In this document: positions 37,013 to 46,699 of the stretch, one piece after another
Position numbering within the stretch: the first letter of the stretch is position 1
Layout of the letters: every line of letters begins with the position of its first letter
DNA from: AC-32 sp963746155
Lineage (GTDB): Bacteria; Actinomycetota; Thermoleophilia; Gaiellales; Gaiellaceae
Reading direction: 5' to 3'
Assembly (NCBI GenBank): GCA_963746155.1
Contig: CAVVAB010000010.1
Span: 1-64,000 of the forward strand
Length of the DNA: 64,000 nucleotides
The notes under the pieces: generated by a model
Told to the model about the DNA's origin: nothing
Databases searched by the model: none
Seen by the model: the letters and a program-made list of their open reading frames with translations, nothing else
Translations under genes and position numbers: made by a program

Positions 37013-37888
37013 CAGCTTCCGGCCGGCTTCACCGCGTGGCCGCCGAACTGGTTCCGCAGCGCGGCGGCGACCTTCGCCGAGAACGACTCGTCCTGCCGCG
37101 AGGCGAAGCGCGCGTAGAGCGCGGCGCTGATCGCCGGCGCCGGGAACGCTCTCGTTGATCGCCTCGAAGACCGTCCAGCGGCCCTCGCCCGAGTCGTCCA
37201 CGTAGCCCTCGATCTTCTCGAGGTGCGAGCCTTCCTCCTCGAACGCGGAGTAGAGCAGCTCGAGCAGCCAGCTGCGCACGACCGAGCCGTAGCGCCAGAT
37301 GCCCGCGATCTCGTGGAGGTCGAGGTCGAACTCGGACGCGTGCATCACCTCGAAGCCCTCGCCGTAGGCCTGCATCAGGCCGTACTCGATCCCGTTGTGC
37401 ACCATCTTCACGAAGTGCCCGGCGCCGGACGGGCCGACGTGCGCGTACCCGTCCTCGGGCGCGAGCGAGCGGAAGATCGGCTCGAGCCGCTTCACCGGCT
37501 CGTCCTCGCCGCCGACCATCAGGCAGAAGCCGACGCGCAGGCCCCAGATCCCGCCGGAGACGCCCGCGTCGACGAAGTGGAGGTCGCGCTCCGCCGCGTC
37601 GCGGTGGCGACGCTGCGAGTCGCGGAAGTTCGAGTTGCCCCCGTCGACGATCGTGTCGCCGGGCTCGAGCGCGCTGAGCAACTCCTTGAACGCGTTCTCG
37701 GTGACCTCGCCGGCGGGGATCATCAGCCAGACCGCCCGCGGCGGCTCGAGCTGCGAGGCGAGCTCCTGCAGAGAGCCCGCGGTGGAGGGAACCTTCGGGT
37801 CGTACGTCTTGATCTCGTGCCCGTCCCGCTCCAGCCGTTCGGTCATGCCTGCGCCCATCCGTCCCAGTCCGACCATTCCGAGTTGCAC
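37012..37888 (-). CDS. gnd: 6-phosphogluconate dehydrogenase, short type (one frameshift)
   Basis: A GTG at 37888 overlaps the pgi stop by one base. The NAD(P) motif is MVGLGRMGAGM; other motifs are TIVDGGNSNFRDSQRR, FVDAGVSGGIWGLRVGFCLM, GAGHFVKMVHNGIEYGLMQA and a C-terminal segment. One indel near 37140 shifts the last 40 or so residues, which then read as RFASRQDESFSAKVAAALRN. At about 292 residues it belongs to the short decarboxylating family, often NAD-preferring. It follows Zwf's product in the oxidative pentose-phosphate path. Confidence 0.93.
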
Positions 37889-39255
37889 TAGAGGTCCTCC
37901 AATCTGACTCGCACGATTCTGCGGCCCCGCTCCTCGAGTGAGGCGAGGTCGCCGGCGGCCTGTGCGCGGATCAGCCGCCGGAAGCCGAATTTGCGCCCGG
38001 GGATCGCGACCTCGTCGCCGGGCTCGTCGACGACCTGCACGAAGAGGCCGGTGTTCGGGCCTCCCTTGTGGAGCTGGCCCGTCGAGTGCAGGTACCGCGG
38101 GCCGAGGCCGTGGGTCACGACGCAGCCGGTCTGCCGCGCCCGCTCGATCAGCGGCTCGAGCTCGGCCTCGCGCATCGGGTCGACGAAGGCCTGGATCGCC
38201 ACGTAGTCGCCCGGCTGCGCCTCGCCGAGCAGTTCGTCGAGGTCGCCCTGCGGCTCGACGTCCGGGTCGCGGCCCTCGGCCAGCACCTCGTTCGTCTTGT
38301 CCTTCGCCGCCTGCACGTTCGGCTGGTCGAACGCGTTGATCCCGAGGATCGAGCCGGCGACCGCCGTCGCGAACTCCCAGCGGAAGAACTCCTGCCCGAG
38401 CTCGTACGGGCTCGGGAGCCGTACCTCCGCCGCCTGGCGGTCAGGCCCGTCGCGCGACTCGCCGGGCGCAGGAACGAGGCCCTTTCCGTCCTTCCCGGTC
38501 GACTCCGCGAGCAGCTGCTCGGCCCAGAGGCCGAAGTCGCCGGTGCTCGGGTTGATCGTGACCTTGTCGCGGCCCTCCTGCCAGCCGGCTCCGAGGTCGA
38601 GGCCCAGCTCGAGGCCGGGGTTCCCGTCGGCGCCGCGGCAAGCCTCGGCCATCTCGTCCACACGGTCGAGCAGCCGTTCGAGGTCGATCCCGAGCAGCGC
38701 GGCCGGGACCATCCCGAACACCGAAAGTGCGGAGTAGCGTCCGCCGATCGTCGGCTCGCCGTCGAAGACGCGCAGAAAACCGCGCTCCTTCGCGAGCGCC
38801 TCGAGCTCGGAGCCCGGGTCGGTGATCGCGACGAAGAACTCGCCCCGCTTGCGGGTCTTCTCCCAGAAGTAGTCGAGCTGCGCACGCGTCTCGAGGGTCG
38901 TGCCGGACTTGGACGAGACGATGAACAGCGTCGCGTCGAGGTCGAGCAGCTCCGTCGCGTGCCGGATCATCGCCGGGTGCGTCGTGTCGAGGACGTGGAA
39001 GGAGCCGCCCTCGAACGTCTTGCTCAGGACGTGCGGCGCCAGGCTCGAGCCGCCCATCCCGAGCAGGACGAACGTGTCGATCACGCCGGGTGCGGCGACG
39101 TCCTCGACGAACCGCTGCAGCTCGCCGATGCGGCCGCGCATCCGCATCGGCTCGTCCAGCCAGCCGAGCCACTTCGCCTCGTCTGCCCCTGTCCAAAGCG
39201 TCGCGTCGCGCGCCCAGATCCGCTCGACCATCTCTGCCGGCGCGACGACGGTCAC
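37888..39255 (-). CDS. pgi: Glucose-6-phosphate isomerase (short actinobacterial form)
   Basis: The 455-residue protein has the SIS-fold motifs FVLLGMGGSSLAPHVLSKTF, FIVSSKSGTTLETRAQLDYF, GGRYSALSVFGMVPAALLGI and QLHKGGPNTGLFVQ. It resembles the isomerase half of the fused transaldolase-isomerase proteins of actinobacteria and cyanobacteria; here transaldolase is a separate gene 0.8 kb upstream. It overlaps the stop of the alpha/beta hydrolase by 4 bp (GTGA). Confidence 0.92.
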   Translation of the reverse strand: MTVVAPAEMVERIWARDATLWTGADEAKWLGWLDEPMRMRGRIGELQRFVEDVAAPGVIDTFVLLGMGGSSLAPHVLSKTFEGGSFHVLDTTHPAMIRHATELLDLDATLFIVSSKSGTTLETRAQLDYFWEKTRKRGEFFVAITDPGSELEALAKERGFLRVFDGEPTIGGRYSALSVFGMVPAALLGIDLERLLDRVDEMAEACRGADGNPGLELGLDLGAGWQEGRDKVTINPSTGDFGLWAEQLLAESTGKDGKGLVPAPGESRDGPDRQAAEVRLPSPYELGQEFFRWEFATAVAGSILGINAFDQPNVQAAKDKTNEVLAEGRDPDVEPQGDLDELLGEAQPGDYVAIQAFVDPMREAELEPLIERARQTGCVVTHGLGPRYLHSTGQLHKGGPNTGLFVQVVDEPGDEVAIPGRKFGFRRLIRAQAAGDLASLEERGRRIVRVRLEDL

Positions 39256-40034
39256 TGCACTCCCTCGAGGAAGCCGAGCACGAGCTCGTCGAACTCGGCC
39301 GGCCGCTCCATGCTCGGCACGTGCGCGGTGCCCGCAATCGTCGCGCGCCGCGCGCCGGGGATCTCGGCAGCCAGGCGATCGGCGATGACGTGCATGTCCG
39401 AGACATCCTCGTCCCCCACGACAAGCAGCGTCGGGGCTGTGATCTCGCCGACCCGGTCGGCCAGGTCCGTCACCAGGAGCTCCTCCTCGGCCGTCTCCTC
39501 GAACGGAAGCTGCAGCTCGAACGCGCGGCGCTGCATCTCCGCGACCTTCGCCCGAACGCCGGGGTCGACCTGCTCGGGGCTTCGGCGAGGGCCGTCCACC
39601 CAGGTGCGCAGGTTGATCTCCACCGCGGTGTCGAGGTCACCCGCCGCGAGCGCAGCCTCCTCGTCGTCCCAGCCGGCCGTCACCTCTTTCGACCAGTCGT
39701 GCCCGGGAAAGCCGGGAGCGACGAGCACGAGCGCGGTCACGAGCTCCGGCCGGGCGAGCGCCGCCTCGAGCACGACTCGCCCGCCCAGCGACCCCCCAAC
39801 GAGAGCGGCTCGCTCGATCCCGTTCAGGTCGAGGACATCGAGCAGGTCCTGCGCGTGCGAGAAGCGCCCAGCCTCGAGCGGCGAGCGCCCGAAGCCGCGC
39901 ATGTCATGCCGTAGGACCCGGTGTCCGCGCGTGAACGTCTCCCACTGGGGGTCCCAGACGCGGCTGTCGCAGATGCCCTCGTGGACGAGGGCGACCGCCG
40001 GGCCCTCGCCGGCGACCTCGGAGTAGATCCTCAT
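39252..40034 (-). CDS. Alpha/beta hydrolase within the pentose-phosphate operon
   Basis: A 260-residue alpha/beta hydrolase with oxyanion-loop start VALVHEGICDSRVWDPQW, nucleophile Ser82 in LVGGSLGGRVVLEAAL, acid in VVGDEDVSDMH and His in GTAHVPSMERP. It sits between transaldolase and isomerase with a 12-bp gap upstream and a 4-bp overlap downstream, so it is co-transcribed. The family is broad. A missing 6-phosphogluconolactonase activity is a tempting but unproven role, since this fold is not the usual one for that reaction. Confidence 0.85.
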   Translation of the reverse strand: MRIYSEVAGEGPAVALVHEGICDSRVWDPQWETFTRGHRVLRHDMRGFGRSPLEAGRFSHAQDLLDVLDLNGIERAALVGGSLGGRVVLEAALARPELVTALVLVAPGFPGHDWSKEVTAGWDDEEAALAAGDLDTAVEINLRTWVDGPRRSPEQVDPGVRAKVAEMQRRAFELQLPFEETAEEELLVTDLADRVGEITAPTLLVVGDEDVSDMHVIADRLAAEIPGARRATIAGTAHVPSMERPAEFDELVLGFLEGVQ

Positions 40035-40046
40035 CGCGATAGCGGC

Positions 40047-41147
40047 TCAGGCCGAGACAAGCTCGCCGCGCTTGGCGCGGACGCCCTCGAGCAGCTCCGA
40101 GAACGAGTCGGAGAACTTCTGCACGCCCTCGCGCTCGAGCACGGCAACCACGTCGTCGTAGTCGACCCCCGCCTCGCCAACCCGCTCGAAGACCCTGCGC
40201 GCCTCGTCGAGATCGCTCTCGAGCGTGAGCGCCACCTCGCCGTGGTCCTGGTAGGCCTCGATCGTCTCCTCGGGCATGGTGTTCACGGTCTCCGGGCCGA
40301 TCAGCTCCTCGACGTAGAGGACGTCGCGATAGGCCGGGTTCTTCGTCGACGTCGAGGCCCACAGGCAGCGCTGCGTGCGCGCGCCCTTTGCGCTCAGGGC
40401 TTCCCAGCGCTCGCCGGAGAAGAGCTCCTGGTAGCGCCGGTAGGCGAGCTTCGCGTTCGCGACGGCGAGCTTGCCCTTGAGCTCGTCCGGAGCGCCGCTG
40501 TCGTCGAGCCTGCGGTCGGCCTCGGTGTCGACGCGCGAGACGAAGAAACTCGCCACGGACGCGACGGCAGACGGATCGCCACCGGCCTCGACGAGCCGCT
40601 CCAGCCCGCGCAGGTAGGCCTCGACGACCTCGGCGTAGCGCTCCAGGGAGAAGATCAGCGTGACGTTGATGTTGCGTCCGCGCGAGATCATCTCCTCGAT
40701 CGCCGCGAGGCCCGGCTCTGTGCCGGGGATCTTCACGAAGCAGTTCGGCCGGTCGACGAGCTCGTGCAGCCGCTGCGCCTCGGAGGTCGTCGCCACGGTG
40801 TCGTAGGCGAAGTTCGGGTCGACCTCGATCGACACGTAGCCGTCCTGGCCTTTGTCCCAGACCGGCCGCAGCAGGTCGCAGGCGTCCTGGACGTCCTTGA
40901 CGGCCAGGCGAAGGAAGACCTCCTTCGCGTCGTCCTCCTCCGCGAGCACCTCGCGTAGCTGCTCGTCGTAGGCGTCGCCCTCGGCGATCGCCTTCTGGAA
41001 GATGGTCGGGTTCGAGGTGATGCCGACGACCGCGTCCTCCGCGATCAGCCGCCCGAGCTCGCCGCCGTGAACCAGCCGGCGCGAGAGGTAGTCGATCCAG
41101 ACGCTCTGCCCGAGCGCCGAGAGCTGCTGCAGGCGCGACTCAGCCAT
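40047..41147 (-). CDS. tal: Transaldolase
   Basis: ATG 41147 is chosen because MAESRLQQLSALGQSVWID starts the family alignment. The 366-residue protein carries the Schiff-base Lys139 in NCFVKIPGTEPG, GITSNPTIFQKAI, VTLIFSLERYAEV and SRVDTEADRRLD. It is the large transaldolase form that in some actinobacteria is fused to isomerase. It overlaps rpiB by 8 bp. Confidence 0.95.
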   Translation of the reverse strand: MAESRLQQLSALGQSVWIDYLSRRLVHGGELGRLIAEDAVVGITSNPTIFQKAIAEGDAYDEQLREVLAEEDDAKEVFLRLAVKDVQDACDLLRPVWDKGQDGYVSIEVDPNFAYDTVATTSEAQRLHELVDRPNCFVKIPGTEPGLAAIEEMISRGRNINVTLIFSLERYAEVVEAYLRGLERLVEAGGDPSAVASVASFFVSRVDTEADRRLDDSGAPDELKGKLAVANAKLAYRRYQELFSGERWEALSAKGARTQRCLWASTSTKNPAYRDVLYVEELIGPETVNTMPEETIEAYQDHGEVALTLESDLDEARRVFERVGEAGVDYDDVVAVLEREGVQKFSDSFSELLEGVRAKRGELVSA

Positions 41148-41599
41148 AGGTCTTCTCCCCTTCCATCTCCTCGATCTTCTCAAGCCTGCGCACGTAGCGC
41201 TCGGCGCCGTCGAACCGCGCGGACAGGAATGCGCGTACGAGCTCGGCCGCCAGCTCGGCCCCGATCACCTCCGAGCCAAGGCAGAGCACGTTCATGTCGT
41301 CGTGCTCGACGCCCTGGTGCGCGGAGTACGTGTCGTGACAGACGGCTGCGCGAATGCCGGCGATCTTGTTCGCCGCCACCGATGCCCCGACACCAGAGCC
41401 GCAGACGAATGACGGCGCGCTCGGCGTCTCCGCCGCGGATCGCGTCGCCGACCTCCCGCGCCTTGTCGGGATAGTCGATCCGCGGCTCCGGAGCATCCGT
41501 GCCGAGATCGAGGGCCTCGTGGCCCAGCGCGGCCAGCTCGGCGAGGATTCGCTCGCGCAGCTTGACGCCGCGGTGATCGAAGGCAACCGCGACCTTCAT
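41140..41599 (-). CDS. rpiB: Ribose-5-phosphate isomerase B (one frameshift)
   Basis: ATG 41599 begins MKVAVAFDHRGVKLRERILA and runs to GGDAERAV. After an indel near 41410 the frame continues with VCGSGVGASVAANKIAGIRA and HDTYSAHQGVEHDDMNVLCL. The catalytic Cys and the GxGxG-type loop are present. The C-terminus ends EKIEEMEGEKTYG. The full length is about 153 residues, as expected for RpiB. It is the first gene of the minus-strand pentose-phosphate operon, divergent from transketolase with 21 bp between starts. Confidence 0.92.
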
Positions 41600-41608
41600 C
41601 AGGACCGT

Positions 41609-41614
41609 TACGTT
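41609..41614 (+). promoter_or_regulatory. -10 box TACGTT for leaderless transketolase mRNA
   Basis: TACGTT is followed by exactly six bases and the ATG at 41621; no ribosome site is present. This spacing recurs at several genes in the window. No clear -35 was fixed. Confidence 0.5.
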
Positions 41615-41620
41615 ACCCGG

Positions 41621-43470
41621 ATGACCGACGCCGAGCGCTGGCGCGAGCTGGGCCAACAGCTCCGCGTCGACTCGATTCGCAGCACCGCGGTGACCAAGTC
41701 CGGCCACCCGACCTCGTCGATGTCGGCCGCCGACCTCATGGCCGTGCTGATGTCGAAGTACCTCCACTACGACTTCGACGCGCCCGACGACCCGCACAAC
41801 GACCACCTCGTCTTCTCGAAGGGCCACGCGTCGCCGCTGCTCTATTCGATGTACCACGCGGCCGGAGCGGTCTCCGAGGAGGAGCTGCTGACGTTCCGCG
41901 TGTTCGGCAGCCGCCTGCAGGGGCATCCGACTCCAGCGATCCCGTGGGTCGACGTCGCGACCGGCTCGCTCGGTCAGGGGCTCCCGTACGGAGTCGGGAT
42001 CGCGCTCGCGGGGAAGAAGCTCGACCGGCTGCCGTACCGCGTCTGGGTGCTCTGCGGCGACAGCGAGATCGCCGAGGGCTCGATGTGGGAAGCCTTCGAG
42101 CACGCCGCCTTCTACGAGCTCGACAACCTGACGGCGATCATCGACGTGAACCGGCTCGGACAGCGCGGGCCGACGATGCACGGCTGGGATCTCGGCTCGT
42201 ACGCCGACCGGGCGCGCGCCTTCGGCTGGCACGTGATCGAGCTCGACGGCCACGACGTCGAGGCGATCGATCGCGCATACGCGGAGGCGCTCGCGACCGG
42301 CGGGCAGCCGACGGTCTGATCGCGAAGACGATCAAGGGCAAGGGCGTCGCGGCGGTCGCGGACAAGCTCGGCTGGCACGGCAAGGCGCTCGACGACCCGG
42401 ACGGCGCGATCGAGGAGCTCGGCGGCGTTCGCAACATCGTGGTCGACGTGCCCAAGCCCGACCGCAGCGCCGAGCCACACCACTTCGACACGAACAGCGA
42501 CGTGCAGATGCCAACCTGGGGCGAAGGCGAGGAGGTCGCGACCCGCCGCGCCTACGGCGACGCTCTGGCCGCGCTCGGCTCGCTCCGCGGAGACGTCGTC
42601 GCGCTCGACGGCGAGGTGAACAACTCGACCTTCGCCGAGATCTTCGCCGCGGCCCACCCCGACCGCTATTTCGAGATGTACATCGCCGAGCAGCAGATGG
42701 TCGCCACCGCGGTCGGGCTCCAGGTGCGCGGCTGGGTGCCGTTCGCCTCGTCGTTCGCGGCGTTCTTCTCGCGGGCGTACGACTTCATCCGCATGGCGGC
42801 GATCAGCCAGGCGAACATCCGGCTCTGCGGGTCGCACGCGGGTGTCTCGATCGGAGAGGACGGGCCTTCGCAGATGGCGCTCGAGGACCTCGCGATGATC
42901 CGCGCGGTTCACGGCTCGACTGTCCTCTACCCGTCCGACCCGAACCAGACGGCGAAGCTGGTCGCGGCGATGGCCGACCGCGAGGGAGTCGTCTTCATGC
43001 GGACGACGCGCGCGGCGACTCCCGTGATCTACGGGGCCGACGAGGAGTTTCCGATCGGCGGCTCGCGCGTGCTGCGTGACGGCGACGACGTCGCGATCGT
43101 GGCCGCAGGAATCACGCTGCACGAGTCCTTGAAGGCAGCCGATGCCCTCGCCGGCGAGGGCATCGCGGCACGCGTGATCGACCTCTACTCGGTCAAGCCC
43201 GTGGACGGGGAAACGTTGCGCGCAGCCGCCGAGGCGACCGGCGGGCGCATGCTCACGGTCGAGGACCACTGGCCCGAGGGTGGGATCGGCGACGCGGTGC
43301 TCGAGGCGCTCTCGGAAGGGGAGGCGCCGGTCCGGCTCGTGCGCCTGGCCGTGCGCGAGATGCCGGGCTCCGGGAAGCCGGCCGAGCTGCTGAGCGCGGC
43401 GGGGATCGACGCCGAGCACATCACCGAGGCCGCCCGCTCGCTCGTCGGCGCCGCGGTCGGCGCGCGCTAG
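41621..43470 (+). CDS. tkt: Transketolase (one frameshift)
   Basis: ATG 41621 (MTDAERWRELGQQLRVD). The first frame holds SGHPTSSMSAADLMAVLMS and the thiamine-diphosphate motif CGDSEIAEGSMWEAFEHA. One C is missing near 42317 and the second frame continues from LIAKTIKGKGV, with EVNNSTFAEIF, EMYIAEQQMVATAVGLQVRG and SHAGVSIGEDGPSQ. The 616 or so residues match the shorter, animal-like transketolase form. It transfers two-carbon units in the non-oxidative pentose-phosphate pathway encoded on the opposite strand. Confidence 0.95.
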
Positions 43471-44795
43471 AAGAGCCGCTCGTACAGGTCGCGTTGGCGC
43501 TGCCGCGCGACGGTGTAGATCTCAGTGCGCTCCGGGTCGGGCTCGTAGGTCTCGCCGAGCGGCGCGGACCCCGGGTCGATTCCGAGGCGCTCGAGCACGT
43601 GGACCGCGGCGCCCCTGGCCGATCCCTCATCGACCATCGACGCGGTCACCGGACGTCCCAGGACGTCGGCGAAGACCTGAATCCACTCCGGGCTCGAGAG
43701 CAGCGCGTGCCCGGTTGCGACGACCTCGCGGACCTCGGGTAGGCCGTCTGCAACGTCGGCCAGGCGGTACGCGATTCCTTCGAGCGCGGCCTGCGCGATG
43801 TCCTCGGCCACGGTGTCGAGGGCGAGCCCGATGAGCGCGCCGGTGGCCCGCGGGTTCCAGCCGGTGCTGCGCTCGCCGCCCAGCAGCGGCAGGAACGTCA
43901 GCCCGTGCGCGGCGGGCCCCTTCCAGGCGAGCGACGCGAGGTCGAGGTCGAGGATTCGCTCGAGCCAGGCGTGCAGGTTCCCGCCGTCGGACACCGCCCC
44001 GCCTTCGACAACCCGCCGCTCGTCGAGGAAGTACGAGAAGAGCCCCGGGCGCGGCCCCGGCTCGCCTTCGCGAAGCACCCGGTACGCACCGGAGGTGCCG
44101 ATCATCAGCGCGGCTCGCTCCTGAGTCGTGCAGCCGGCGCCGAGGTTCGAGCAGGCGCCGTCGCCGATCGGCGGGTAGACCGTGCCGACCGGCTCGTCGC
44201 CGAGCGGCGGCGGCAGTGCGGGATCGAGGTCGAGCGCGTCGAGCAGCTCGGAGTCCCACGCGCGGCCACGCAGGTCGAGCAGCCCCGTGCCTGACGCGGT
44301 CGAGAGGGTGCTCCTCAGCTCACCCGTCAGCTGCAGGAACAGGTAGTCGCCGAACGAGACGGCGTGCTTCGCCCGTGCCAGCGTGCCTGGCTGCTCGGCT
44401 CGAAGCCACGCGAGCTTGGCCGGCCAGTAGCTCGGGTGCAGGAAGCACCCAGTGCGCTGGTGCACACGTTGCGGGTCGAGCCGCCGCGCAAGCTCCTCGG
44501 CCTGCGCGGCCGCGCGGCGGTCCTGCCAGAGAAGCACGGGAGTGAGCGGCCGGCGGTCACCGTCGAGAAGGAGCAGGCTGTGCCAGAAGCACGAGATCGC
44601 CAGGACGTCGCGGGTCTCTCCGAGCACCGCGACCGCCGCATCCACGAGCTCGTCGGCATCGAGCTCGGCCGAGCCGTCGCGTCCGAGCCGAGGCTCATAC
44701 GCCCGCCTGGCCGCTCTGCCAATCTCACGCGCGTGCTCGTCGCAGAGCTGAGCCCGGACCGAGGAAGTGCCGACGTCGAGCGCGAGCACTCGCAC
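43467..44795 (-). CDS. FGGY-family carbohydrate kinase (gluconate kinase-like)
   Basis: GTG 44795 is preferred because it starts the ATP-binding fold directly (VRVLALDVGTSSVRAQLCDE). An upstream TTG at 44822 would overlap the divergent gene. Motifs are LLWQDRRAAAQAEELARRLD, SFGDYLFLQLTGELR, MIGTSGAYRVLREGE and GGAVSDGGNLHAWLE. The length (442 residues) and adjacency to gnd, zwf and tkt suggest gluconate or a pentulose as substrate, gluconate being my first choice. It is convergent with transketolase (4-bp overlap). Confidence 0.85.
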   Translation of the reverse strand: MRVLALDVGTSSVRAQLCDEHAREIGRAARRAYEPRLGRDGSAELDADELVDAAVAVLGETRDVLAISCFWHSLLLLDGDRRPLTPVLLWQDRRAAAQAEELARRLDPQRVHQRTGCFLHPSYWPAKLAWLRAEQPGTLARAKHAVSFGDYLFLQLTGELRSTLSTASGTGLLDLRGRAWDSELLDALDLDPALPPPLGDEPVGTVYPPIGDGACSNLGAGCTTQERAALMIGTSGAYRVLREGEPGPRPGLFSYFLDERRVVEGGAVSDGGNLHAWLERILDLDLASLAWKGPAAHGLTFLPLLGGERSTGWNPRATGALIGLALDTVAEDIAQAALEGIAYRLADVADGLPEVREVVATGHALLSSPEWIQVFADVLGRPVTASMVDEGSARGAAVHVLERLGIDPGSAPLGETYEPDPERTEIYTVARQRQRDLYERLF

Positions 44796-44821
44796 GAGGC
44801 CGGACTCTACGCTTAGACGCA

Positions 44822-46699
44822 ATGTCGGTCGTGATCGGATCCAGTCTCCGCAAGGACATCGCGGGCTCGCTGCTCTTCGAGGGCGTCTCGTTCTCGGTCG
44901 AGCGCGGCGACCGCCTGTCGCTCTCCGGCCCGAACGGGGCCGGCAAGACGACGTTGCTCCGGATCCTCGCCGGCGAGACCGACCTCCATGGCGGGGAGCT
45001 CGTCTTCGCGAAGGACACGCGCGTGGCGCTGCACGACCAGCGGCCGCCGATCCAGAGCGGCCTCAGCCTGCGGGACTACGCGCTCGAAGGGGCGGCCGAT
45101 CTCGCCGCGACCGAGGACGAGCTCCGAACGCTCGAGCAGGCGATGGCCGACGGCGACCACGGCGCCGCGACGCTCGCGCGCTACGCCGAGGCGCAGGCGC
45201 GGCTCGAACATGCAGGCGGCTACGACTGGCGCGAGCGCGCGGCCCGCACGCTCCGCGGCCTCGGCTTCCTGGACAAGGACCTGGACCGGCCGCTCGCCAC
45301 CTTCTCGGGCGGCGAGCTGACCCGCGCCTCGCTTGCTCGCGCGCTGTCTGGAGACCCCGACCTGCTGCTGCTCGACGAGCCCACGAACCACCTGGACGTC
45401 GCCAACCTCGAATGGCTCGAGCAGGAGCTGCAATCGCTTGACGCCGCCGTGATCCTCGTCGCCCACGACCGTTGGTTCCTCGAGGCGGTCACGACGGGAG
45501 TCCTGGAGCTCGACGCCGGCCGGTCGCTGTTCTTTCCGGGCCCCTGGCATGTCTGGCGCCTCGAGAAGGCGGCCCGCGCGGCGGCGGCGGCGAAGACGGC
45601 CGAGCGCGTGGGCGTCGACATCGCGCGGCTCGAGCGCTTCGTCGAGCGGTTCCGGTACAAGAAGAGCAAGGCGAAGCAGGCCCAGGCGAAGCTGACCCAC
45701 ATCGCGCGGCTGGAGGAGGAGCGCGCGGACGCGGCGGGTGAGTTCGAGCTCCTCACACGGAAGAGCAAGTCGCTCGGCTTCGACTTCCTCAAGCCGAGCC
45801 GCAGCGGCCGTACCGTCCTCGAGGCGAAGGGTCTTGCGATAGCGGCAGGCGAGAAGGATCTGCTGGCGGGCGCGACGTTCGCTATCGAGCGCGGAGAGCA
45901 CGTCGGCCTCGTCGGGCCGAACGGCTCGGGGAAGACCACGCTTCTAGAGACGATCCTCGGTAGCCGCGAGTCGGTCGCGGGCTCGGTGAGGCTCGGCTAC
46001 GGCGTCGAGGCCGCGTACTTCTCGCAGCACGAGGTCGAGCTGGACGAGCGCGGCAGCGTGCTCGACTGCGCGCAGCGCGCGACCGGGCTGCCGCGGCCGC
46101 AGGCCCAGTCGCTCCTCGGACGCTTCCTCTTCTCGGGCTGGGAGGCACACGAGAAGCCGGTTGTGGCGCTTTCGGGTGGCGAGCGGCGCCGGCTCGCGCT
46201 CGCGCTGGTGGTTGCTTCAGGCGCGAACTTCCTCGTCCTCGACGAGCCGACGAACCACCTCGACCTCGAGAGCCGCGAGGCGCTCGAGGGGGCGCTCGAC
46301 GCGTTTCCCGGAACGGTTCTTCTCGTCTCTCACGACCGTGCGCTGCTGGACGCAGTGGCCGAGCGGCTGCTCGCGATCGAAGACCACGACGTCAACTCGT
46401 ACGAGGGCGGCTGGGCCGAGTACGCACGCCTTCGCGCCGAGCGGGAGGCGCCGCCGAAGGAGCCTGCGGCGCCGAAGAAGCGCGCGAGGCCCAAGCCGGC
46501 GCCGGTCAAGCGCGCCAAGTCGGCCGAGCTCGAGCAGATCGAGGTCGAGATCGCCTCGCGCGAGGAGACGGTCGCGCAGCTCGAGCGGGAGCTTTCGGAG
46601 GACTGGTCGAACGTCGAGACGCTCGCCGAGCACCGCCGGGCGCGCGACGAGCTGCAGTCGTTGCTCGCCCGCTGGGAAGAGCTGTTCGAGCGCCGCTAG
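44822..46699 (+). CDS. ABC-F family ATP-binding protein
   Basis: The 625-residue protein has two ABC ATPase domains and no membrane domain: Walker A GPNGAGKTT and GPNGSGKTT, signatures FSGGELTRA and LSGGERRRLALALV, and Walker B LLLLDEPTNHLD and FLVLDEPTNHLD. A charged linker (ERFRYKKSKAKQAQAKLTHI) separates them, and a basic C-terminal coiled coil (PAAPKKRARPKPAPVKRAK, then EETVAQLERELSED) ends it, as in Uup-type members. ABC-F proteins act on the ribosome in translation rescue or antibiotic protection. A probable -10 TACGCT lies 8 bases before ATG 44822. Confidence 0.92.
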   Translation: MSVVIGSSLRKDIAGSLLFEGVSFSVERGDRLSLSGPNGAGKTTLLRILAGETDLHGGELVFAKDTRVALHDQRPPIQSGLSLRDYALEGAADLAATEDELRTLEQAMADGDHGAATLARYAEAQARLEHAGGYDWRERAARTLRGLGFLDKDLDRPLATFSGGELTRASLARALSGDPDLLLLDEPTNHLDVANLEWLEQELQSLDAAVILVAHDRWFLEAVTTGVLELDAGRSLFFPGPWHVWRLEKAARAAAAAKTAERVGVDIARLERFVERFRYKKSKAKQAQAKLTHIARLEEERADAAGEFELLTRKSKSLGFDFLKPSRSGRTVLEAKGLAIAAGEKDLLAGATFAIERGEHVGLVGPNGSGKTTLLETILGSRESVAGSVRLGYGVEAAYFSQHEVELDERGSVLDCAQRATGLPRPQAQSLLGRFLFSGWEAHEKPVVALSGGERRRLALALVVASGANFLVLDEPTNHLDLESREALEGALDAFPGTVLLVSHDRALLDAVAERLLAIEDHDVNSYEGGWAEYARLRAEREAPPKEPAAPKKRARPKPAPVKRAKSAELEQIEVEIASREETVAQLERELSEDWSNVETLAEHRRARDELQSLLARWEELFERR

